Source: a virus. Taken from it: a stretch of 38,668 nt of DNA. The translations under genes were made by a program, and so were the position numbers. A model generated the notes under the pieces. That model ran no database searches and had not been told where the DNA came from. It saw only the letters and a program-made list of their open reading frames with translations. The stretch spans positions 1 through 38,668 of IMG/VR virus record IMGVR_UViG_3300036760_000338. The stretch is one strand, 5' to 3'. Below are positions 1 to 5,709 of this stretch, piece by piece. Each line of letters begins with the position of its first letter. Positions within the stretch are counted from its first letter, which is position 1.

Positions 1-127
1 GTGAGCATAAGTCGCCATGAAACTCATTTGCTTACCTGACACCGGCTCGTAGTCGGGCCCGTAATTTATTAGCCACTCCCACATCTGGACTATCTGAAAA
101 TGTTGTAGGGCATGATAAGTTTCTTCG
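1..127. repeat. Terminal direct repeat, left copy (circular overlap)
   Basis: These 127 bases are identical to the last 127 bases of the window (38542-38668). An exact overlap of this length at both contig ends is what a de Bruijn assembler with k=127 leaves on a circular or circularly permuted molecule. The repeat lies inside a single open reading frame that is continuous across the join, so it is unlikely to be a genuine functional terminal repeat. Confidence 0.95.
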
Positions 128-528
128 AACCAACGAATGGCCGGTCTTATTGGTCTGCAATCTGCATCTATCCACGCAAGATACCCCACTTTGGGGTCTA
201 TCTGTTTAGCCCTCGCAAAACCTTGCGCCAGCATGCTTTCTTTAAACCACATTTCATGGTCACTTCTTAGTTGAACGTGATATGGGTTATTTGGCTCGGT
301 AACCATGAATGGGCGGTCACCAAGCTGAAGTTCAACTGTGATTAATTTAACCCCAGCCTCTTCTACCATCTCCTTAAAATACCAATATAATTCATACCGT
401 CTTTTGTACCTCGCACTATTACTAATCGGAGTAATCACATAAAAGTGACTTAAATCCGCTTGCGGTTTATGTGGGTGCGGATTGGTATGGATGTGTTTCG
501 GAAGGGCTCGCTCAAATGGATGCGACAT
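1..528 (-). CDS. Glycosyltransferase, N-terminal part (continues at 38541)
   Basis: N-terminal 176 residues of a 349-aa protein whose remainder lies at 38020-38541 once the circle is closed. The start ATG is at 528, with residues MSHPFERALPKH. The sequence resembles GT-A fold family 2-like glycosyltransferases: an early segment YVITPISN, a YLAWIDADC segment carrying a DxD-type metal/nucleotide-sugar motif at residues 121-123, and a conserved Trp-rich stretch after it. Such enzymes transfer a sugar from a nucleotide-sugar donor; the acceptor here is unknown (phage DNA, virion protein or host surface glycan). The gene is the last large member of a minus-strand row beginning near 1335. Family assignment is fairly sure, substrate is not. 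Confidence 0.8.
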   Translation of the reverse strand, partial: MSHPFERALPKHIHTNPHPHKPQADLSHFYVITPISNSARYKRRYELYWYFKEMVEEAGVKLITVELQLGDRPFMVTEPNNPYHVQLRSDHEMWFKESMLAQGFARAKQIDPKVGYLAWIDADCRPIRPAIRWFEETYHALQHFQIVQMWEWLINYGPDYEPVSGKQMSFMATYAH

Positions 529-538
529 AAGCCTTTCT

Positions 539-766
539 TTACAACTTTACAGTTTCAATAACTAAGTCGTGATGAATGATGTTTCGCCATTTAAGTTTTG
601 GCTCGGGCTCACCACAACTTGCACATACTTTTGGAACGGTAGTTTCATACGTGACCGTTTCATACTCGCAAGCCGCGCAGACATATCCATTTTCAGTGAC
701 TACGATTTTTTTTCTTTTAATTTGTCTACCGCAGTCTCTAGCTTCTTTGATTTCTCTTTCGTTCAT
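539..766 (-). CDS. Small zinc-ribbon protein
   Basis: 75-aa protein with two CxxC knuckles (CAAC near residue 32 and CASC near residue 48), the usual spacing of a four-cysteine zinc ribbon. The N-terminus is basic (GRQIKRKKI). A GGGGGA Shine-Dalgarno-like stretch lies about five bases before the ATG. It ends 10 bases before the glycosyltransferase start, so the two are probably cotranscribed. I do not recognise a specific family. It may bind nucleic acid or simply be a stable zinc-folded accessory protein. Confidence 0.65.
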   Translation of the reverse strand: MNEREIKEARDCGRQIKRKKIVVTENGYVCAACEYETVTYETTVPKVCASCGEPEPKLKWRNIIHHDLVIETVKL

Positions 767-797
767 TTCAGTCCCCCGATATTAGAAGGAGGTTACC

Positions 798-1007
798 CTA
801 ACCAATATATTTTTTAAAGTCAGCAAGAGCTTGTTTCTTTGCTTCTGGGTTTGGAACCTCTGGATTTTTAATGTTATCCAAAAGCTTACGCAGTAATTCC
901 TTCACCTGTTCAGGTATGCGCTTTGATTTCAGAAGTAGGTTAATGAGAAGCGGGAGCCCGAGTCTAATCACCAGGCTGACGATAAGATTTATCAGGACCA
1001 CTGGCAT
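798..1007 (-). CDS. Small membrane-anchored hypothetical protein
   Basis: 69-aa protein with a hydrophobic N-terminal half (MPVVLINLIVSLVIRLGLPL and following), then a basic amphipathic helix (KSKRIPEQVKELLRKLLDN) and a charged tail. It could be a membrane-associated holin-like or accessory protein, but no family is recognised. The ATG lies two bases after the stop of the gene at 1009-1335 (TAATATG) with no clear Shine-Dalgarno sequence, which suggests translational coupling. Confidence 0.6.
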   Translation of the reverse strand: MPVVLINLIVSLVIRLGLPLLINLLLKSKRIPEQVKELLRKLLDNIKNPEVPNPEAKKQALADFKKYIG

Positions 1008-1008
1008 A

Positions 1009-1335
1009 TTAAGCTACCGGCTTTTGAAATAGGTGAGCAAGCACGCGCAATTCTACGGCCACGTGTATGGCCGACTTAACCGCAACTTCTATTTTTTCGT
1101 TAGGGATATCAAATTTTGCGGCGAGGTCATCTACTTGCTTTGCTTCAGCATCGTCCATGTCCAGATATTCCAAAACGATAAGGCCCGCATCTTCCAGAGC
1201 TGGTTTAACTTTCCGTGCAGCTTCTAAAGCTTCTGGGAGATCCCCAAGGCCAACACCGTCTGCCAATGCAGAAACTAGTTTGCCCACTGAAAGTCCAAGG
1301 TCCACTGCTTCTAAAATATTTTTGACATCCGCCAT
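1009..1335 (-). CDS. Hypothetical helical acidic protein
   Basis: 108-aa, almost wholly helical, acidic protein with many Ala, Leu, Asp and Glu residues and no cysteine. Nothing in it points to an enzyme. A purine-rich GGGGGCGG stretch precedes the ATG. It is the first gene of the leftward row that runs through the origin to the glycosyltransferase, and is followed immediately by the membrane protein at 798-1007. The pairing of a soluble helical protein with a small membrane protein is the only clue to its role. Confidence 0.6.
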   Translation of the reverse strand: MADVKNILEAVDLGLSVGKLVSALADGVGLGDLPEALEAARKVKPALEDAGLIVLEYLDMDDAEAKQVDDLAAKFDIPNEKIEVAVKSAIHVAVELRVLAHLFQKPVA

Positions 1336-1376
1336 ACCGCCCCCAATCTTTAATTATACTATCAAAAGGAGATTAC

Positions 1377-1490
1377 ATGCCAAAGGAAGTAAGATGCAAG
1401 CGCTGTGGAGTACACATAGGTGGTTTTTATAAGATACTGCCTAACGGGAAGTTCTTATGCGCCGCATGCATGCAGCATGAAAAAAAGTAG
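1377..1490 (+). CDS. 37-aa mini zinc-ribbon protein
   Basis: Short rightward gene in a divergent gap: ATG at 1377, TAG at 1488-1490, preceded by GGAG at 1368-1371 with five bases of spacing, which strongly supports translation. The product holds CKRC at residues 7-10 and CAAC at 28-31, a compact four-cysteine zinc ribbon with little else around it. A TATACT box lies at 1355-1360, a possible -10, although the nearest TTGACA (1322-1327) is too far away (27 bases). It abuts, without overlap, the convergent RusA gene at 1491. Function unknown. Confidence 0.65.
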   Translation: MPKEVRCKRCGVHIGGFYKILPNGKFLCAACMQHEKK

Positions 1491-1853
1491 TTAGTCTGCC
1501 TGTACCTCTACTTTAATCTTGCCAGACTTGGGCTTAGTTTTTTCCCACCTATAGTCAGGCATAGAAATGTTATCCAGCTTGTCATTTTCTATTATTCTTG
1601 CGTCCACTAGCCCATCAACACAATGTTTGAAGCTAGACACTAGGTTGTCGGGATCTGGTGAAATAGCGGAGCACCTAGTGAGAATTAGGTGCGCTTTTTT
1701 AAGTGGTCGAGGGGGACGTTTACCTGCGCACATATACATGACAAGCTGCCTCCACTTTTGAGCTTCCCTTGCCTTAACTGTCCAGTGTTTACGACCGACC
1801 GCGTTAGTCATTTGAGGTAATCCACTGATTTCTATTTTAAGATTGTAAGCCAT
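1491..1853 (-). CDS. rusA: RusA-like Holliday junction resolvase
   Basis: 120-aa protein matching the RusA endodeoxyribonuclease family in length and pattern. The core SPDPDNLVSSFKHCVDGLVD spans residues 66-84: acidic residues D67 and D69, N70, K76 and D80, followed by D91 in IIENDKLDNI. In RusA the clustered aspartates bind metal and the lysine aids cleavage of four-way DNA junctions. In phage such enzymes resolve recombination intermediates and branched DNA before packaging. It fits with the ERF-type annealing protein and the exonuclease further right. It starts divergently from the endolysin gene, 14 bases away, with no clear Shine-Dalgarno sequence. Confidence 0.9.
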   Translation of the reverse strand: MAYNLKIEISGLPQMTNAVGRKHWTVKAREAQKWRQLVMYMCAGKRPPRPLKKAHLILTRCSAISPDPDNLVSSFKHCVDGLVDARIIENDKLDNISMPDYRWEKTKPKSGKIKVEVQAD

Positions 1854-1867
1854 GATAAGTTTTTAGC

Positions 1868-2215
1868 ATGAAGTTACTGGAAGCGCAGTTTGAGTTTGTA
1901 AAAAGCCTTACAAGACTTTTTACGTGGGCAGAACTTAATGGATACGATTTAACTTTGGGTGAAGCATACAGGCCGGATTGGGTAGCTAAGGAATACGCTA
2001 AGCAACACAAGGGAATTGTTAACTCGTTACACTGTTCACGGTGCGCGATTGATCTCAATTTATTTAAGCGTGGAGTGATGATGGTTTCAGTAGAGGACTA
2101 TCGGCCAATGGGAGAGTTTTGGATCTCGATGTCTATTCCAGAGCTTGATCATAGGTGGGGCGGGGTTTTTAACGACGCAAATCATTTTTCAGTTTCCATA
2201 GATGAGCGCGGTTAG
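1868..2215 (+). CDS. Endolysin, M15 family peptidase
   Basis: 115-aa protein with the zinc-ligand pattern of M15 D-Ala-D-Ala carboxypeptidase / L-Ala-D-Glu endopeptidase endolysins: SLHCSRCAIDLNLF at residues 53-66 supplies H55 and D62, and DHRWGGVFNDANHFS near the C-terminus supplies the third ligand H106. GEAYRP near residue 31 also fits the family. It should cut peptidoglycan stem peptides to release progeny. No signal peptide or wall-binding domain is seen, so it needs a holin to cross the membrane. Small membrane proteins encoded at 2562-3031 are candidates. It is one of few rightward genes in the left third. Confidence 0.9.
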   Translation: MKLLEAQFEFVKSLTRLFTWAELNGYDLTLGEAYRPDWVAKEYAKQHKGIVNSLHCSRCAIDLNLFKRGVMMVSVEDYRPMGEFWISMSIPELDHRWGGVFNDANHFSVSIDERG

Positions 2216-2535
2216 CTATCTAGCATAAATTTGTCATCGCCGTCATCCCTATCATCCAACAAAAGCTCTTCAACCCTGCCAAGTCTATCCACGATGTTTT
2301 TGATGGCTTCGTTTAGAGCCTTTAGGCGTCTTGTAGCGGCTTCTTCTGGAGGTACAAGAATTCCCAGTGTGTCTTCATCGGTTCTATCAAAGCGCATTAG
2401 GTCTCTTTCTATTACGAAACCAACATTACATTCCATGCAACGGCGTTTATCCGTTGGAATTTCGCTTAGTTCCTTAAATATAGTAAGTGACCCGCACTGC
2501 CTGCATTCCAATTCGTATGACAAGTTACACCCCAA
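2212..2535 (-). CDS. Zinc-ribbon protein with acidic C-terminus
   Basis: 107-aa protein with CRQC near residue 12 and CMEC near residue 33, a four-cysteine zinc ribbon, then a helical segment (LKALNEAIKNIVDRLGRVEE) and an acidic end rich in Asp. The start is TTG at 2535 with no strong Shine-Dalgarno sequence, so the exact start is uncertain. Its stop overlaps the endolysin stop by four bases in convergent orientation. The opposite-strand frame (2231-2539) is Ser-rich with no domain and I take it as a shadow. No family recognised. Confidence 0.55.
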   Translation of the reverse strand: MGCNLSYELECRQCGSLTIFKELSEIPTDKRRCMECNVGFVIERDLMRFDRTDEDTLGILVPPEEAATRRLKALNEAIKNIVDRLGRVEELLLDDRDDGDDKFMLDS

Positions 2536-2561
2536 TTAGGATTATGGGCTATAATAAATGA

Positions 2562-2798
2562 ATGGGGAAGCTTGCGACTCTTGCTCTCCTCCTATTCACA
2601 TTTATAGCGGCACGGCAAATTTACGATGAGGGGGTTCCCTGTTTACGTATAGGGGACAATTGTGAGGAGACGCCTTATCAATTCAAAGACGATAGCCTTA
2701 GTCTGCCTTACGAAAGTGAGGGGGAGTCCTCTATTCCTTCGGAAGAATTTGAGGACGGGGACTCCCCATTCGGGGATGAGGATTATGTGGAGGCATAA
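2562..2798 (+). CDS. Small protein with N-terminal signal or membrane anchor
   Basis: 78-aa protein: a hydrophobic N-terminus (KLATLALLLFTFIAA) followed by a strongly acidic, Ser/Glu/Asp-rich tail expected outside the cytoplasm. No lipobox cysteine follows the hydrophobic part. Together with the next gene, and one gene away from the endolysin, it could belong to the lysis cassette, for example a pinholin or an inner-membrane spanin-like partner, but that is inference. A TATAAT box at 2550-2555 is only six bases before the ATG, so an mRNA made from it would be nearly leaderless. Confidence 0.6.
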   Translation: MGKLATLALLLFTFIAARQIYDEGVPCLRIGDNCEETPYQFKDDSLSLPYESEGESSIPSEEFEDGDSPFGDEDYVEA

Positions 2799-2800
2799 AA

Positions 2801-3031
2801 GTGGAAATGAATGCAGAAATAATGGGTATCATTTCAGGTGTGGCGTCTAGCGTTGTCACGGCGGCGGTAGGCTATGGGATATTGAGTAATAAGGTTGATC
2901 GCCTAGAAAAGGACATGGAAAAACTTGTTTCGTTAGAACTCTTTCAGGCAACTATTTCACCACTAAAGGATGACATCACAGAGATTAAGGCAGGCCTGAA
3001 AGAACTTCTGCTTAGAACGTTGAAAACCTAG
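2801..3031 (+). CDS. Membrane-anchored coiled-coil protein, possible holin or lysis accessory
   Basis: 76-aa protein with one hydrophobic segment (GIISGVASSVVTAAVGYGIL) followed by a heptad-type charged helix (KVDRLEKDMEKL and onward). This TM-plus-coiled-coil layout is common among small phage lysis-associated and holin-accessory proteins, but there is no decisive motif. The GTG at 2801 is favoured over the ATG at 2807, because GGAGG at 2789-2793 is seven bases from the GTG. The gene starts two bases after the preceding stop, implying cotranscription. Confidence 0.65.
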   Translation: MEMNAEIMGIISGVASSVVTAAVGYGILSNKVDRLEKDMEKLVSLELFQATISPLKDDITEIKAGLKELLLRTLKT

Positions 3032-3087
3032 TACTTCATTTATAGCAAGTTTACCTTAGTTTACGGTTTGAACCTTATAAGGCCGCG

Positions 3088-3154
3088 CCCCCGGTTTTTG
3101 TAACGTCTGTACAGTGTCTTTTGGGAAAGTCATGTTTCAGAGCAAAACCGGGGG
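3088..3154. other. 11-bp inverted repeat around a gene end
   Basis: CCCCCGGTTTT at 3088-3098 and its exact complement at 3144-3154 are separated by 45 bases. The right arm lies just inside the 3' end of the leftward gene at 3130. There is no T-run in the usual place for an intrinsic terminator, so this may be a transcript-end structure, a binding site, or chance. Confidence 0.35.
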
Positions 3155-3357
3155 ACACGATAAACTAAGTTGGCGTTTCGCCTCATTTGCATTGTTATTG
3201 AAAAAGTCTCTAACATTTTATCAGCGCAGATGACCTCTTCTAATGCCCTTACTAGGATTTGGTTTTTTTCGTATAAAGTTTTTTCGTGTTCTTCAAGTAA
3301 TTGATTACATCTTTTAGCAACATCTCTTTTTCTCTCTATTCCAAAGTTTAATTGCAA
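3130..3357 (-). CDS. Hypothetical helical protein
   Basis: 75-aa basic helical protein (KRDVAKRCNQLLEEHEKTLYEKNQ) with no recognisable domain. The only available start is a TTG at 3357, inside the end of the Lar-like gene (44-base overlap), with no clear Shine-Dalgarno sequence, so translation would rely on coupling. It is the last gene of the leftward operon. It could be a spurious frame, but it is open, has plausible protein composition and sits in the right place. Confidence 0.45.
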   Translation of the reverse strand: MQLNFGIERKRDVAKRCNQLLEEHEKTLYEKNQILVRALEEVICADKMLETFSITMQMRRNANLVYRVPRFCSET

Positions 3358-3496
3358 TATTTTTATCTAATGAAAAAGGTCCCTGACAGCCACATCTAAC
3401 ACAAAGGATACAATAATGGCCCCCAAAAAGTCTGAGCATACATGGACCAATGATTGGTACTCGTCTACAGAATGGACAGGCTTTAAGTTTTTTCAT
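3314..3496 (-). CDS. Lar-like zinc protein (restriction-alleviation type)
   Basis: 60-aa protein starting at the ATG at 3496 (MKKLKACPFC). It matches the small Lar-family zinc-ribbon pattern: CPFC at residues 7-10, then CVRCGCQGPF and a closing IAIKLWNR. In Rac prophage, Lar modifies type I restriction activity; many phages carry small Lar-family proteins of untested function. The reading frame is open upstream through the Gly-rich array (to 3718), but the ATG with GGGG about a dozen bases upstream, and the family boundary, favour 3496. Copies of this gene's start region recur in the tandem duplication at 3828 and 4150. Confidence 0.75.
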   Translation of the reverse strand: MKKLKACPFCRRVPIIGPCMLRLFGGHYCILCVRCGCQGPFSLDKNIAIKLWNREKKRCC

Positions 3497-3503
3497 TTGT
3501 TTT

Positions 3504-3749
3504 CTAGTCCCCATGCCCGGACCCATTCCCGGACCCATATCCGTCCCCTGACCCACACCCGGATCCGTTCCCTGACCAATACCCGTCCCCTGACCCATAC
3601 CCTGACCCATACCCATATCCGGACCCATACCCACACCCGGATCCGTTCCCGTCCCCATACCCGGACCCGTCCCCATACCCGGACCCATACCCATACCCGT
3701 CCCCGTCCCCATACCCATACCCGGACCCGTCCCCGATTATTGTTTCCAT
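3504..3749 (-). CDS. Gly-X repeat ORF, copy 1 (left)
   Basis: 81-aa frame METIIGDGSGYG followed by near-uninterrupted Gly-X dipeptides. It is one of three homologous frames, one per tandem unit. Its ATG lies inside the duplicated fragment of the upstream gene, in the -1 frame relative to that gene's end. In relatives I recall, Gly-Tyr/Ser/Asp tails of this kind are C-terminal extensions of the protein that ends at 4393. Here it could be a separate reinitiated product or a relic. Confidence 0.3.
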   Translation of the reverse strand: METIIGDGSGYGYGDGDGYGYGSGYGDGSGYGDGNGSGCGYGSGYGYGSGYGSGDGYWSGNGSGCGSGDGYGSGNGSGHGD

Positions 3750-3837
3750 ATTTTCACCGATTCTATATTTTCCTTTGCAGCTTCGGTTAACTCAACGTCA
3801 ACAGGCATAGCAAACTTACTCATCGATCATTTGTTTT

Positions 3838-4071
3838 CTAGTCCCCATTCCCGGACCCGTCCCCATTCCCGTCCCCTGACCCATACCCATATCCGGACCC
3901 ATTCCCGTCCCCATACCCGGACCCATATCCGTCCCCATTCCCGTCCCCATACCCGGACCCATACCCGGATCCGTTCCCGTCCCCATACCCGGACCCATAT
4001 CCGGACCCATTCCCGGACCCATTCCCTGACCCATACCCATATCCGGACCCATACCCGATTATTGTTTCCAT
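3838..4071 (-). CDS. Gly-X repeat ORF, copy 2 (middle)
   Basis: 77-aa frame with the same [12 protein letters not shown] start and Gly-X composition as copies 1 and 3, two dipeptide pairs shorter. The upstream gene fragment in this unit lacks 27 bases but keeps its own frame up to the same TAA that overlaps the METII start. Expression is uncertain. Confidence 0.3.
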   Translation of the reverse strand: METIIGYGSGYGYGSGNGSGNGSGYGSGYGDGNGSGYGSGYGDGNGDGYGSGYGDGNGSGYGYGSGDGNGDGSGNGD

Positions 4072-4159
4072 ATTTTCACCGATTCTATATTTTCCTTTGC
4101 AGCTTTGGTTAACTCAACGTCAACAGGCATAGCAAACTTACTCATCGATCATTTGTTTT

Positions 4160-4405
4160 CTAGTTCCCATGCCCGGACCCGTCCCCATGCCCGGACCCAT
4201 ACCCATACCCGTCCCCGTCCCCATACCCATACCCATTCCCGGACCCATTCCCGGACCCATTCCCGGACCCATATCCGTCCCCATTCCCGTCCCCATGCCC
4301 GGACCCATACCCATACCCGTCCCCATATCCGTCCCCATTCCCGTCCCCATACCCGGACCCATACCCAAACCCATATCCGGACCCATACCCGATTATTGTT
4401 TCCAT
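4160..4405 (-). CDS. Gly-X repeat ORF, copy 3 (adjacent to intact gene)
   Basis: 81-aa frame whose ATG at 4405 lies 11 bases upstream of the TAA (4393-4395) of the intact gene at 4393-4677, in the -1 frame. It encodes METII followed by Gly-X dipeptides (X = Tyr, Ser, Asp, Asn, with single Phe and His). The start/stop overlap is right for reinitiation after the upstream gene. I see no standard X-XXY-YYZ slippery heptamer that would argue for programmed frameshifting instead. Confidence 0.4.
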   Translation of the reverse strand: METIIGYGSGYGFGYGSGYGDGNGDGYGDGYGYGSGHGDGNGDGYGSGNGSGNGSGNGYGYGDGDGYGYGSGHGDGSGHGN

Positions 4406-4677
4406 ATTTTCACCGATTCTATATTTTCCTTTGCAGCTTTGGTTGTAGTTAGGATTTCAATTGCTTCGGTTAACTCAACGTCAACAGGCATAGCAAACTT
4501 ACATTCATCGGGACATTTCACCCCCTCCATTGCAAGCTGACTTAAAGATGCGGCCCCCTTCCAATACCAGATGCGCCTAGCATTGCTTAGTTTCACTTCT
4601 TTGCCTTTTTTAGAAACCAAGTTTCCGGCAAATACCCCGGCAGAATAGGTTCTTACTATTACATATGGTCTTTTCAT
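4393..4677 (-). CDS. Conserved phage protein, DUF6948-like
   Basis: 94-aa protein beginning [20 protein letters not shown], with [17 protein letters not shown] near residue 35 and a TEAIEI segment near residue 70. I recognise it as the small phage/environmental family often labelled DUF6948, whose members commonly end in a long Gly-Tyr/Ser/Asp repeat tail; the exact DUF number is from memory. Function unknown. AAGGAG ahead of the ATG is a good ribosome site and overlaps the end of the small gene at 4681. Here the repeat tail is out of frame and separated by a TAA, which is unusual for the family. Confidence 0.7.
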   Translation of the reverse strand: MKRPYVIVRTYSAGVFAGNLVSKKGKEVKLSNARRIWYWKGAASLSQLAMEGVKCPDECKFAMPVDVELTEAIEILTTTKAAKENIESVKIWKQ

Positions 4678-4680
4678 TTT

Positions 4681-4794
4681 TTATCGCTCCTTTTTATGTT
4701 CATATTGGTACATGACGTAAATCCCAACACAGGCAACAAACCAAAACAACAGACCCTTAGCCACGAGCCCCATAACTATTTGGTAGTAAATCAC
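4681..4794 (-). CDS. 37-aa single-pass membrane protein
   Basis: Very short gene. GTG at 4794 overlaps the TGA of the preceding gene as GTGA, and the frame runs to TAA at 4681-4683. The peptide has one hydrophobic span (GLLFWFVACVGIYVMY) followed by a basic tail (EHKKER), a typical inner-membrane small protein with its C-terminus in the cytoplasm. An internal ATG at 4773 is a second possible start (30 aa). The AAGGAG serving the next gene lies inside its last codons. Function unknown; similar mini membrane proteins surround it. Confidence 0.5.
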   Translation of the reverse strand: MIYYQIVMGLVAKGLLFWFVACVGIYVMYQYEHKKER

Positions 4795-4985
4795 TTAGAG
4801 CAATCGGTGTGCATATGTTTCAGGTGCGCATCAACTTTGTTCCATAGCTGCCTGCCTAGGGTTTTTGAAATGTATATTTCATCTACCAAGGCAGTCAGGT
4901 GAACTATCACTACTGAGGCGGTAAGGGCCATTACAATGGTTTGTACTACGGATAGAGTGAGCACCATTTTTTCGAAGTCTTTCAT
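4791..4985 (-). CDS. Small membrane protein
   Basis: 64-aa protein with a central hydrophobic span (LTLSVVQTIVMALTASVVIV) and a basic, His-containing C-terminus. Its ATG overlaps the TGA of the lipoprotein gene upstream (ATGA), so the two are translationally coupled and may act together. A lipoprotein next to a one-span membrane protein recalls inner- and outer-membrane spanin pairs, but no spanin signature is clear, so this is only a possibility. Confidence 0.55.
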   Translation of the reverse strand: MKDFEKMVLTLSVVQTIVMALTASVVIVHLTALVDEIYISKTLGRQLWNKVDAHLKHMHTDCSK

Positions 4986-5149
4986 TTTCTCACTAATGTA
5001 TATTCGGTGGTATCGCCGTCTTGAACGCTAACGAGCTTATAGTGATCGACTGCGTTTCTGGCTTGTTCTTTTGCTTTTTCCATAGCTGAATCGAGTGGAC
5101 CGGCATTGGTACATCCGGCTAGTATCGTTAATAGAATTAGGTATTTCAT
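4982..5149 (-). CDS. Small lipoprotein
   Basis: 55-aa protein starting at the ATG at 5149, which follows AAGGAG; the open frame extends further upstream but lacks such a site. MKYLILLTILAGC is a short lipoprotein signal with lipobox LAGC and C13 as the predicted lipidated residue, leaving a mature peptide of about 43 residues with a helical segment. It would be anchored in the inner or outer membrane. It could be an outer-membrane spanin-like (Rz1-type) lipoprotein or a surface-exclusion factor; neither is proved. Confidence 0.65.
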   Translation of the reverse strand: MKYLILLTILAGCTNAGPLDSAMEKAKEQARNAVDHYKLVSVQDGDTTEYTLVRK

Positions 5150-5171
5150 TTTATTTTCTCCTTTTTTGTTT

Positions 5172-5429
5172 TTACGGTAAATCGTCATCATTAATTATGT
5201 CAAAGAACCTGCTCGGCCAAGTTGCGTTATTGTCTCTTAAGCGCACGTACTTTCTCCAGGCCAACTCCCTTTGGCAGACATCTTCGTCTAGTCTTGGCCG
5301 CCATCCCATGCGTCCGGCATTAATTTTTTTGTGTAGGAAGTGCCCACCCGTACAGCAGTCGCTTATTGGTTGAGTGGCTTCCCATTCTCGTAGGGCTGTT
5401 AATGTTTCAGACGGATTAGTTATTTCCAA
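5172..5429 (-). CDS. Hypothetical Cys/Trp-containing protein
   Basis: 85-aa protein reading LEITNPSETLTALREW, then CCTGGHFLHKK and an Arg/Trp-rich second half. No family recognised. I chose the TTG at 5429 because GAGG lies six bases upstream and the overlap with the preceding gene shrinks to 14 bases. The same frame is open to TTG at 5459 without a ribosome site. It belongs to the leftward operon of very small genes. Function unknown. Confidence 0.5.
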   Translation of the reverse strand: MEITNPSETLTALREWEATQPISDCCTGGHFLHKKINAGRMGWRPRLDEDVCQRELAWRKYVRLRDNNATWPSRFFDIINDDDLP

Positions 5430-5598
5430 GTGGTGCCTCGCTTTTGATAGGTTCAACAATGGTGTCTAGGGCTTTAAATTCTTCTGTGTCTGGGTTCGGG
5501 TATTTTACTTGAACGGCAAGAGCTGCAACAACGATGAGGAACAAAAGCCAAGAGTACACGCTAACCCCAAAGATTCTTTTATCTAAGTCGATCCCCAT
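5416..5598 (-). CDS. Small membrane protein
   Basis: 60-aa protein with one hydrophobic span (SVYSWLLFLIVVAALAVQV) between a short charged N-terminus (MGIDLDKRIFG) and an acidic tail. AGAGG about seven bases before the ATG supports the start. It overlaps the gene upstream by 20 bases and the one downstream by 14, as usual in this compressed operon. The role is unknown; several neighbours are also one-span membrane proteins. Confidence 0.6.
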   Translation of the reverse strand: MGIDLDKRIFGVSVYSWLLFLIVVAALAVQVKYPNPDTEEFKALDTIVEPIKSEAPLGNN

Positions 5599-5701
5599 TT
5601 GTTCCCTCTATTTTAAAAAGGTCCTTGTCTATTTTACTTACCAGCCAGTAAACGAAAAATATTGGTAATGCGAACGGCATTAGTAGCATTTTAAAAAACA
5701 T
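5579..5701 (-). CDS. 40-aa membrane protein
   Basis: Short gene from the ATG at 5701 to TAA at 5579-5581. It encodes MFFKMLLMPFALPIFFVYWL followed by a Lys/Asp-rich tail, so a single membrane span near the N-terminus. A G-rich stretch (GGGGGTGAG) is a weak ribosome site. It starts nine bases after the stop of the gene at 5710 and overlaps the next gene by 20 bases. No family recognised. Confidence 0.45.
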   Translation of the reverse strand: MFFKMLLMPFALPIFFVYWLVSKIDKDLFKIEGTNGDRLR

Positions 5702-5709
5702 TCTCACGC

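Larger units (their letters stand above)
3494..4502 (-). repeat. Threefold tandem duplication with Gly-X hexanucleotide arrays
   Basis: Three successive units begin at 3494, 3828 and 4150. Each contains a degenerate G-rich hexanucleotide array (about 3509-3734, 3843-4056 and 4165-4390) followed by a copy of the 3' end of the gene at 4393-4677. On the minus strand the arrays read GGN-NNN, that is Gly-X with X mostly Tyr, Ser, Asp or Asn. The shared gene fragment in the two left copies has lost 27 bases between short GGTT direct repeats, relative to the intact gene. Unit spacing is 334 and 322 bases, differing by two hexamers. The unit appears to run from inside the upstream gene to the Lar-like start codon. 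Confidence 0.9.

Noticed and set aside
1067-1432. 121-aa rightward frame opposite the helical protein at 1009
   Set aside because: Ser/Arg/Ala-rich shadow of the minus-strand gene; the short gene at 1377 with a proper ribosome site better explains this strand.
3494-4502. CRISPR-like array
   Set aside because: The repeats are contiguous degenerate hexamers and three long tandem units, with no repeat/spacer alternation and no cas gene.
4105-4540. Rightward frames rich in Pro-Ile/Pro-Val or Thr-His-Arg through the hexamer arrays
   Set aside because: They are translations of the complementary strand of the Gly-X arrays. Any frame through this repeat is open; the minus strand fits the surrounding operon and the known Gly-Tyr/Ser/Asp tail pattern.
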